6,423 bases of DNA from an uncultured Lachnospiraceae bacterium (GTDB taxonomy: Bacteria; Bacillota; Clostridia; Lachnospirales; Lachnospiraceae), in contig CAJORC010000115.1 in assembly GCA_905236615.1 (NCBI GenBank), positions 1 through 6,423 of the forward strand. Direction: 5' to 3'. Position numbers and translations under genes: made by a program. This document shows positions 1 to 5,489 of this stretch, one piece after another. Numbering within the stretch: the first letter of the stretch is position 1; the number at the start of each line of letters is the position of its first letter. The notes under the pieces are model-generated. The model was not told where the DNA came from. It did no database searches and was given only the letters and a program-made list of their open reading frames with translations.

Positions 1-1715
1 TTAAGTGCTACAGGATGGAAATCAACACCTGAAACTCTTGTGGATACCATTTCTGCATTGCACTGTGTATAAAGCGGGAAGATAACAGCCTCATCCATTA
101 CAAGCTTCTCAGCATCATAAAGCTTAGCCCATCTAGCCTCTGCATCAGATGCTATTTCTCCTACTGTGCAATCCTTAATAATAGAATCAAATTCAGAATT
201 GCTCCAGAAACCATAGTTGTTTGCACAATCTGTTACCCACATACCAAGGTATGTCATAGGATCTGCGTAGTCAGGACCCCATCTTGTAAGACCAAGTTGG
301 AAGTTGCCTGTCTGCATATCCTCAAGGCGCTGTTTCTTAGGCTCTACAACAAGGTTAACAGTAAGTCCCGGAAGTGCCTGCTCCCACTGCTCCTTGAGAA
401 CCTGTGCAACCTTCTGGGGTGCATCATCAGCATCTACAAGCATTTCAAGTTTAAGTTCTGAAACTCCGAGTTCCTCAAGTCCCTTTGACCAGTACTCAGC
501 TGCCTTTGCAGTATCATCTGCACATACATCAGCATATCTCTTCTGATCACTTGCATAATCAGAGCCGTCCGGTCCTGCTGCAAAATCCTTCGGAACAGCT
601 GTATATGTAGGTATTGAACCGTCCTTGATTACATCTTCGGTAATAGCTGTTCTGTTAATAGCATTTGTAAGTGCAAGACGGATATTGAGATTTGCAAGTT
701 CCTTAACACCCTTTACATTAGGGCTTACATACCAGAGATATCCGGCACCGACAGCCTTGAATGCAGGATCATCTTTAACCTGCTCAACCTGTTCACCGTT
801 TACAAGAGTCATATCAAGCTCGCCTGTCTGGTAGCTCATAAGAGCCTGCTGTGAATCCTGAATTACCTGATAGTTAAGACCTGCAAGCTTAACCCTGTCA
901 GTATCATAATATGTATCATTCTTTTTAAGGTGAACCGATGTTGCAGCCGGCTCATAAGAATCAAGAATGAACGCTCCGTTGGAAAGTGTTGTTTCGGGAC
1001 TTGTCGCAAATGTATCCGGACATGTCTCGAAAAATGCCTGATTTACAGGATAAAATGTAGGGAAATACATAAGTGATGCAAAATAGCTTACCGGAGCAAC
1101 AAGTTCTACTTTAAGAGTCTTGTCGTCTTCAGCGGTAACACCGAGCTCACTCTTGTCCTTGTCTCCTGAAATGATCTCAGCAGCATTTTTTACCTGACCG
1201 ATATCACTGAGCATGTAGGAATACTCACTTGCAACCTTCGGATCTACTGCTCTCTGCCATGCAAACACAAAATCTGCTGCAGTTACAGGATCACCATTAC
1301 TCCAGTTTGCATCCTCTCTGATATGGAATGTATAAGTAAGTCCGTCATCAGAAAGGTCATAAGACTCTGCAAGTGCGGGAATGGTCTTTCCATCGGCATC
1401 CATCTGCATAAGTCCGTCAGTAAAATCTGCAATAACCTCAAGTGATGTACCGTCTGTTGCAACCTGCGGGTCAAGTGACTCTACAGGTGTCTCAAGCATT
1501 ACATTAAGGTCTTCTCCGCTTCCTTCTGCCGCAGCTCCTCCTGCAGCATCTCCTGCGTTATCTCCTGCAGCAGCTGATCCTGCTGCTTCTGTTCCGGCTG
1601 CACTGCCTGCCGCACCTGTACTCTCACTCACTCCGGAAACTGCGCTGCTTCCGCATCCTGCAAGTGAAAGAGTAACTGCGCATGCCATTAAACATGCCAA
1701 AACTCTTCTCTTCAT
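1..1715 (-). CDS. OppA-type peptide ABC transporter substrate-binding lipoprotein (C-terminus off the left edge)
   Basis: Extracytoplasmic solute-binding protein, family 5 (SBP_bac_5), which captures oligopeptides for an ABC importer. I read 571 uninterrupted codons; the frame is still open at base 1, and judged by usual family length only a few residues should be missing. The start at 1713-1715 has AGGAGG at 1725-1730, nine bases upstream. Residues 1-20 form a lipoprotein signal peptide (MKRR, hydrophobic stretch, LAGC lipobox) with the lipidated cysteine at 21. Residues 22-67 are an Ala/Gly/Ser-rich tether. Family motifs follow: SLDPQ with Asp82-Pro83, WSNGDPVTAADFVFAW at 138-153, and WGPDYADPMTYL at 479-490, which is typical of OppA/DppA. 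Peptide specificity cannot be read from the sequence. Permease and ATPase genes, if linked, would lie to the left. The gene has its own promoter and a long structured leader. Family assignment is secure; oppA versus dppA is not. Confidence 0.93.
   Translation of the reverse strand, partial: MKRRVLACLMACAVTLSLAGCGSSAVSGVSESTGAAGSAAGTEAAGSAAAGDNAGDAAGGAAAEGSGEDLNVMLETPVESLDPQVATDGTSLEVIADFTDGLMQMDADGKTIPALAESYDLSDDGLTYTFHIREDANWSNGDPVTAADFVFAWQRAVDPKVASEYSYMLSDIGQVKNAAEIISGDKDKSELGVTAEDDKTLKVELVAPVSYFASLMYFPTFYPVNQAFFETCPDTFATSPETTLSNGAFILDSYEPAATSVHLKKNDTYYDTDRVKLAGLNYQVIQDSQQALMSYQTGELDMTLVNGEQVEQVKDDPAFKAVGAGYLWYVSPNVKGVKELANLNIRLALTNAINRTAITEDVIKDGSIPTYTAVPKDFAAGPDGSDYASDQKRYADVCADDTAKAAEYWSKGLEELGVSELKLEMLVDADDAPQKVAQVLKEQWEQALPGLTVNLVVEPKKQRLEDMQTGNFQLGLTRWGPDYADPMTYLGMWVTDCANNYGFWSNSEFDSIIKDCTVGEIASDAEARWAKLYDAEKLVMDEAVIFPLYTQCNAEMVSTRVSGVDFHPVAL
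1548..1568 (-). repeat. Short tandem repeat in the OppA lipoprotein tether
   Basis: ATCTCCTGC occurs at 1548-1556 and again at 1560-1568, a 12-base period that encodes repeated Ala-Gly-Asp within the Ala/Gly-rich linker. The surrounding 1515-1650 is strongly biased to GCN and GGN codons. Such repeats can expand or shrink by slippage in multiples of three without breaking the frame. Confidence 0.55.
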
Positions 1716-1732
1716 ATACTCTGTCCTCCTTT

Positions 1733-1773
1733 AATAATGTCAGTCAATATCTGACATAATGTTGTCGGATGTC
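1733..1773 (-). promoter_or_regulatory. Alternative stem-loops directly upstream of the oppA ribosome binding site
   Basis: ATGTCAG (1737-1743) and CTGACAT (1751-1757) form a perfect 7-bp stem with a 7-base loop, ending six bases before the AGGAGG site at 1725-1730. The GACAT at 1753-1757 can instead pair with ATGTC at 1769-1773. Both pairings use the same segment and exclude each other. As DNA, the core reads TGTCAG-N7-CTGACA, which could equally be a protein operator. The complementarity is seen; any regulatory role is inference. Confidence 0.4.
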
Positions 1774-1775
1774 CA

Positions 1776-1827
1776 TTTTTGTAGCGCCGTTGCTCAAAGC
1801 TTACGCTTTGGCATCCAGCGACAAAAA
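1776..1827 (-). repeat. 52-base imperfect palindrome in the oppA leader (long hairpin)
   Basis: Outer arms TTTTTGT (1776-1782) and ACAAAAA (1821-1827) are complementary. Inside them CGCCG (1785-1789) faces CAGCG (1816-1820), TGC (1791-1793) pairs with GCA (1811-1813), and CAAAGC (1795-1800) pairs with GCTTTG (1805-1810) around the loop TTAC. One position is A/C on the plus strand but becomes a G-U pair in minus-strand RNA, so the oppA leader transcript folds better than its complement. No T-run follows on either strand, so it is not a standard terminator. The shape resembles a dispersed extragenic palindrome (REP or MITE-like), which one copy cannot prove. Confidence 0.6.
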
Positions 1828-2032
1828 GGGCTCCTTAAAATTAATACAACCAACATTCCCGCAATCCAACCGCATTTTCAGTTTTACACTTTGAAGCTTT
1901 GAAACTGTGACGCTTTATCGCGTCAAACTGTTTTGATTAAAAATAATGGCAGAATCACCTTTCACCAAAGCTACTTCTGCCTCATTGCAGTATACAATTG
2001 CATTTTGTTCGTTAGTATTATTGCATACGAGT

Positions 2033-2061
2033 ATTCTATCACACGGACATATGTGTGTCAA
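2033..2061 (-). promoter_or_regulatory. Sigma-70/SigA-type promoter of the oppA-like gene
   Basis: On the minus strand a perfect -35 TTGACA (2056-2061) is followed by a 17-base spacer and -10 TAGAAT (2033-2038). This is the best promoter match in the intergenic region. Transcription would begin near 2026, giving a leader of about 310 bases before the start codon at 1715. An imperfect palindrome centred on ACATATGT (2047-2054) lies in the spacer and reaches the -35 box, so a regulator could bind here; that part is inference. Confidence 0.72.
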
Positions 2062-2138
2062 CGGGATACACAAATTATTGGATATAAAATAATACAATAT
2101 ACATAGGGGCAATAAAGGATTTTTTTATTCTTTTAGGT

Positions 2139-2183
2139 TATACTGATAAAGACTAGTTATGAAAGTATTGTAATAAAGGGAGG
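2139..2183 (+). promoter_or_regulatory. Possible promoter -10 and ribosome binding site of the SIMPL gene
   Basis: TATACT at 2139-2144 is a good -10 hexamer about 49 bases upstream of the start codon, but no recognisable -35 lies at the right distance. An alternative -10, TACAAT at 2093-2098, also lacks a good -35. The ribosome binding site AAAGGGAGGA ends close to 2184, about nine bases before the ATG at 2193, and fixes that start over the in-frame ATG at 2208. Confidence 0.35.
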
Positions 2184-2192
2184 ATTTATCAA

Positions 2193-3041
2193 ATGGAAAA
2201 CGGAAACATGAATTATCCTGCTGAGCAGGCAAAGGCAAATTATCAGGGCGGAAATCCCGGTGCAAATTTCCCGAGAGAACCGCGTCCACCTAAGGGCGGA
2301 AACGGTAAGTCCATAGTTGCATCGATCGTGATCGCTATTGCAATTATTGTAAGTGCTGTAGCAGTTTCATTCGGTCTTGCAAACTTCAGGTCATCAACTT
2401 CACATGTTATCGGAGCCACCGGTTCTGCGAGCAAGGATTTTGAGTCAGACCTTATCGTATGGAACGGAAGTTATTCAGCTTATTCTTATACCTCAAAAGA
2501 TGCTTATGAAATAATCAAGAGGGATAAGTCGATCGTTGAAAAATACTTAAAAAACAACGGATTAAAAGATGACGAAATAGCTTTCAGTGCTGTTTCAATA
2601 AAACAGCGTACCAGAGATACTTATGATGATCAGGGAAATTACACGGGATCTGTATTTGATGGTTATAACCTCTCACAGAGAGTTACGGTAACCTCGAAAA
2701 ACTTAGATCAGGTTGAACTTATCTCAACAGATGTATCAAGCCTTTTAGACTCAGGTATCGAATTTGAGTCAGAAGCTCCTGAGTATTATTACACAGAACT
2801 TAATGAGATTAAATTTGATCTTATCGATGATGCTTCAAAGAACGCAAAACAGAGGATCGACATTATCGCAAACAATGCCGGTGCAAAAGTCGGAAAGCTT
2901 ACAAACTCAAGCCTCGGAGTATTCCAGATAACCGCTGCAAACTCCGGCACAGGCGATTATTCCTATGACGGCTACTTCGACACAAGTTCAAGGATAAAGA
3001 CAGCAACGATCACTGTAAGACTTGAATATTCATTAAAGTAA
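2193..3041 (+). CDS. Membrane-anchored SIMPL (DUF541) domain protein
   Basis: A 282-residue protein of the SIMPL/DUF541 family, which includes E. coli YggE and Brucella BP26. Residues 1-39 are hydrophilic, rich in Gly, Pro and Asn, and end in basic residues. Residues 41-63 form one hydrophobic membrane helix, so the rest is predicted to face outside. The SIMPL domain covers about 70-282: it opens with ATGSASKDFESDLIVW (75-90), continues with the helix and strand region around YNLSQRVTVTS (158-168) and the APEYYYTELNEIKFDLIDDA stretch (195-214), and ends with GVFQITAANS (242-251) and a FDTSSRIKTATITV strand (262-275). There is no lipobox and no predicted cleavage site. Family members have been linked to oxidative stress tolerance and form ring-like oligomers, but the function of Gram-positive members is unsettled. 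It is monocistronic here: divergent from oppA and closed by a terminator that begins at its stop codon. Confidence 0.88.
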   Translation: MENGNMNYPAEQAKANYQGGNPGANFPREPRPPKGGNGKSIVASIVIAIAIIVSAVAVSFGLANFRSSTSHVIGATGSASKDFESDLIVWNGSYSAYSYTSKDAYEIIKRDKSIVEKYLKNNGLKDDEIAFSAVSIKQRTRDTYDDQGNYTGSVFDGYNLSQRVTVTSKNLDQVELISTDVSSLLDSGIEFESEAPEYYYTELNEIKFDLIDDASKNAKQRIDIIANNAGAKVGKLTNSSLGVFQITAANSGTGDYSYDGYFDTSSRIKTATITVRLEYSLK

Positions 3042-3064
3042 AAAACGCACAAAGTGCGTTTTTT
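3040..3064 (+). terminator. Rho-independent terminator of the SIMPL gene
   Basis: A perfect palindrome: six A, CGCAC, loop AAA, GTGCG, six T. It starts inside the TAA stop codon (3039-3041), so the SIMPL transcript ends almost directly after translation stops. Because the A and T tracts are symmetric it could also act on leftward transcripts. Confidence 0.85.
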
Positions 3065-3107
3065 AATTCATAGGGGATTGTAACGCAATTTCCTATGAAT
3101 TAAAAAA
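3059..3107 (+). repeat. 22-bp stem hairpin sharing both arms with flanking terminators
   Basis: Bases 3059-3080 can pair with 3086-3107 around the loop TAACG. The core is AATTCATAGG against CCTATGAATT. Two positions pair as G-U in plus-strand RNA (GG at 3075-3076 against TT at 3090-3091) but would be A-C mismatches in minus-strand RNA, so the stem is complete only for rightward transcripts. Its T-rich left end is the T tract of the first terminator and its A-rich right end is the A tract of the next one. Confidence 0.65.
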
Positions 3108-3141
3108 ACTCATCAGTCAGAAGCGACTGATGAGTTTTTTT
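3102..3141 (-). terminator. Rho-independent terminator of the serC-serA unit
   Basis: Seven A plus ACTCATCAGTC-type arm at 3102-3118 pairs perfectly with 3125-3141, ending in seven T, around a 6-base loop. The stem is 17 bp including the A/T tracts. It lies nine bases beyond the serA stop codon (3151-3153) in the leftward direction. It is symmetric, so it can also stop read-through from the SIMPL gene. Confidence 0.87.
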
Positions 3142-3150
3142 ATTATTAGT

Positions 3151-4314
3151 TTATTTTACAACTCGAACCCTGAATACTCCCGGAACGGATGAAATCTTTT
3201 CAATAATCTCATCTGTGGCAGGTGTATCAAGATCGAACATTGATACAGCGTTTGCGCCCTTTGATTTATTGTTCATCTCGGCAATGTTTATTCCTGCATC
3301 ACCAAAATAACTTGAGAACTTTGTGATCATGTTTGCCTTGTTCTCGTGAAGTATCAGAACACGTCCAGCTGTCTCGCAGCATCCCATGTCAATCTTCGGG
3401 AAGTTAACGGAATTGATGATATTACCGTTTTCCATGTAATTCATAAGTTCCTTAACAGCCATTACAGCACAGTTGTCTTCTGACTCTTCTGTAGATGCTC
3501 CAAGGTGAGGAGTTACGATGCAGCCTTCCTGTCCTGCTGTTGTAGCATTCGGGAAATCCGAAACGTATTTTCTCAGTTTGCCAAGTCTTAAAGCCTCAAC
3601 AACTGACTTTTCATCAACAAGCTCGTCACGGGCAAAGTTGAGAAGAATTGCAGAATCCTTCATCAGCTTGATGGCATCACGGTTTATCGTGTGTCTGGTG
3701 CTGTCAAGAAGCGGTACATGTATCGTGATATAATCGCAGTTTGCGTAAATCTCCTCTACGTTTGTAACGTGCTTGATAGCTCTCGATAAATGCCATGCAC
3801 TGTCAACAGAGATATAAGGATCATAACCATATACCGTCATTCCTAAATTAACAGCAGCATTTGCAACCTTTACTCCGATAGCTCCAAGGCCGATAACACC
3901 AAGCTTTTTGCCGTAAATCTCTGTTCCGGCATAGTTCTTTTTCTGCTTCTCGGCATCTTTTCCTACATTTTCATTGTCCTTCTGCTCATTTACCCAGTTG
4001 ATTCCGTCTACGATTCCTCTGGAAGCATAAAGCATTCCGGCAATAACAAGTTCCTTAACGCCGTTTGAATTTGCTCCGGGAGTATTGAATACAACGATAC
4101 CTTTTGAAGCACATTCATCTACAGGGATATTATTTACTCCCGCACCTGCTCTTGCTACTGCAAGGAGGTTTTCAGGAAGCTCCATGTCATGCATCTTTGC
4201 AGAACGAACAAGTACGCAGTCCGAGTCTTTTAATTCATCGCATGCTACAAAGTTTTTATCAAATCCGTCAAGACCAACTTTTGCGATTGGATTCAGGCAG
4301 CTATATTTATACAT
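3151..4314 (-). CDS. serA: D-3-phosphoglycerate dehydrogenase, short form with C-terminal ACT domain
   Basis: Oxidises 3-phosphoglycerate to 3-phosphohydroxypyruvate with NAD+, the first step of the phosphorylated serine pathway. The protein has 387 residues, shorter than the 410 of E. coli SerA and far shorter than the roughly 530-residue type. The substrate-side motif VRSAKMH begins at residue 36 and RAGAGVNN at 55. The Rossmann NAD motif is GLGAIG (142-147), with Asp165 placed to bind the NAD ribose. Catalytic Arg229 lies in NFARDELVDE and His270 in TPHLGAST. The usual Glu of the FPxEP motif is absent: the segment reads SDFPN (252-256). The ACT domain, about 317-387, is the usual site of serine feedback control. 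The start has AGGAG eight bases upstream (4323-4327), and only 15 bases separate it from the serC stop, so the two are surely co-transcribed. Confidence 0.95.
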   Translation of the reverse strand: MYKYSCLNPIAKVGLDGFDKNFVACDELKDSDCVLVRSAKMHDMELPENLLAVARAGAGVNNIPVDECASKGIVVFNTPGANSNGVKELVIAGMLYASRGIVDGINWVNEQKDNENVGKDAEKQKKNYAGTEIYGKKLGVIGLGAIGVKVANAAVNLGMTVYGYDPYISVDSAWHLSRAIKHVTNVEEIYANCDYITIHVPLLDSTRHTINRDAIKLMKDSAILLNFARDELVDEKSVVEALRLGKLRKYVSDFPNATTAGQEGCIVTPHLGASTEESEDNCAVMAVKELMNYMENGNIINSVNFPKIDMGCCETAGRVLILHENKANMITKFSSYFGDAGINIAEMNNKSKGANAVSMFDLDTPATDEIIEKISSVPGVFRVRVVK

Positions 4315-4329
4315 CAGATTTCTCCTCTC

Positions 4330-5412
4330 TTATGAATTCTTCTTTTCGAAATCAGCCATAAACTCAACTAACTTTTCTACACCTTCCCTGGGCATAGCAT
4401 TGTAGATGGAAGCTCTCATTCCACCTACGGTACGGTGACCCTTGAGGTTGACGAAACCTGCTTCTGAAGACTCTGCGATAAATTTCTTGTTTAAGTCATC
4501 TGAATCTGTTATGAACGGTACGTTCATGAGTGAACGATATTCAGGAACTACGGTTCCCTTGAACATATTTGAAGAATCAAGATAATCGTAAAGTATCTTG
4601 GCCTTCTCCTCGTTCTTCTTCTTCATTACTTCAAGTCCGCCCATTTTCTTAAGCCACTTGAACACGAGTCCGCATACATAGATATTGTAGCAGGGAGGTG
4701 TGTTGTAAAGAGAATCCGAATCAGCGTGTGTCTTGTATCTGAGCATTGTAGGAACGCTATCATCAAGATCATCCCTGATAAGGTCTTCCCTGATAACTAC
4801 GATAGTTACACCTGCAGGGCCGACATTCTTCTGAACACCGCCATAAACGATACCATACTTGCTGACATCCATGGGCTCGCTTAAGAACATTGAAGATACA
4901 TCAGACACAAGAAGCTTACCCTTTGTATTAGGAAGTTCCTTATACTTTGTACCGTAAATTGTATTATTCTGGCAGATATATACATAATCTGCATCTTCAC
5001 TTATCGGAAGATCTGATACATCAGGAATGTATGAAAATGTCTTGTCCTCGGAGGATGCGATCTTGTTTGCCTTTCCGTATTTGGAAGCTTCCTGATAAGC
5101 CTTCTTTGCCCACTGACCTGTAACGATAAAGTCAGCTACCTTATTCTTCATAAGGTTCATCGGGATCATTGCAAACTGTGTGCTTGCTCCGCCCTGTAAA
5201 AACAGTACTTTATAATTGTCAGGTACTCCGACAAGCTCTCTGAAGTCTTTTTCAGCAGTCTTGATGATCTCATCATAAACCTTTGAACGGTGGCTCATTT
5301 CCATTACGGACTGACCTGAACCCTTGTAATCAAGCATTTCCTCTGCACATGTCTTAAGTACTTCCACAGGCATCATTGCGGGGCCCGCTGAAAAATTGTA
5401 AACTCTTCCCAT
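4330..5412 (-). CDS. serC: Phosphoserine aminotransferase
   Basis: PLP enzyme that transfers the amino group of glutamate to 3-phosphohydroxypyruvate, giving O-phosphoserine, the product of SerA being its substrate. At 360 residues it matches the family length and is complete. It opens with the family signature YNFSAGPAMMP (5-15). His41-Arg42 bind the substrate phosphate, GGAS (74-77) and Trp101 form the cofactor pocket, Asp171 contacts the pyridine nitrogen, and Lys195 in VQKNVGPAG is the Schiff-base lysine. YNTPP (236-240) and MRASIYNA (332-339) are also typical. The start codon has AGGAG at 5422-5426, nine bases upstream. No serB-like phosphatase is seen in the window, so the third pathway step is encoded elsewhere. 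Confidence 0.96.
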   Translation of the reverse strand: MGRVYNFSAGPAMMPVEVLKTCAEEMLDYKGSGQSVMEMSHRSKVYDEIIKTAEKDFRELVGVPDNYKVLFLQGGASTQFAMIPMNLMKNKVADFIVTGQWAKKAYQEASKYGKANKIASSEDKTFSYIPDVSDLPISEDADYVYICQNNTIYGTKYKELPNTKGKLLVSDVSSMFLSEPMDVSKYGIVYGGVQKNVGPAGVTIVVIREDLIRDDLDDSVPTMLRYKTHADSDSLYNTPPCYNIYVCGLVFKWLKKMGGLEVMKKKNEEKAKILYDYLDSSNMFKGTVVPEYRSLMNVPFITDSDDLNKKFIAESSEAGFVNLKGHRTVGGMRASIYNAMPREGVEKLVEFMADFEKKNS

Positions 5413-5489
5413 CCTGATAATCTCCTCTTAAATATTAGTTACTTTGTTAACAAACATCCTATCTACTGTAAATCTTTAATGCGTTAAAG
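5413..5489 (-). other. ilvB-serC spacer with two short perfect palindromes
   Basis: The 77-base gap contains CTTTAA-TGCG-TTAAAG (5474-5489), which abuts the ilvB stop, and the 12-base palindrome TTTGTTAACAAA (5443-5454). The first has a 6-bp A/T-rich stem and no following T-run in the transcribed direction, so it is not a convincing terminator. A TTTACA at 5467-5472 could be a -35 box, but its best -10 (TAACAA) is poor. Read-through from ilvB into serC therefore looks more likely than a strong internal promoter. Confidence 0.45.

Larger units (their letters stand above)
1716..2192. other. Divergent intergenic region between the oppA-like gene and the SIMPL gene
   Basis: These 477 bases separate two divergent genes and hold no gene I can support. 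From right to left they contain the weak promoter and ribosome binding site of the SIMPL gene, the strong oppA promoter (2033-2061), and the long oppA leader. The leader has a small hairpin at 1908-1925 (TGACGC/GCGTCA) flanked by copies of AAACTG, a partner CAGTTT at 1879-1884, a 52-base palindrome at 1776-1827, and alternative stems at 1733-1773. I did not recognise a known riboswitch or T-box consensus in it. The few open frames here lack ribosome binding sites or cross the promoter. Confidence 0.7.

Noticed and set aside
1381..1734. 117-codon plus-strand open frame opposite the oppA start
   Set aside because: It is a Ser/Ala/Pro-rich shadow of the antisense of the lipoprotein linker, which has clear domain homology on the minus strand.
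1822..1836. AAGG-AGC-CCTT followed by T on the minus strand as a leader terminator
   Set aside because: The stem is only 4 bp with three further T; too weak for a terminator, and its T-run is used by the larger palindrome.
1801..1875. 24-codon open frame in the oppA leader, ending inside the palindrome
   Set aside because: Its ATG (1873-1875) has no clear ribosome binding site and nothing suggests a regulatory peptide such as codon runs. It could be tested by ribosome profiling.
1716..2026. Known riboswitch or T-box in the oppA leader
   Set aside because: I found no T-box consensus, specifier arrangement or known ligand-binding core, and no antiterminator/terminator pair with a strong T-run.
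1915..2112. 65-codon minus-strand open frame in the intergenic region
   Set aside because: It starts upstream of the strong oppA promoter, has no ribosome binding site, runs through the promoter boxes, and resembles no family I know. Its later half looks somewhat protein-like but has no usable start within the leader.
5444..5472. serC promoter TTTACA-17-TAACAA
   Set aside because: The -10 matches only three of six consensus bases; too weak to list as a promoter.
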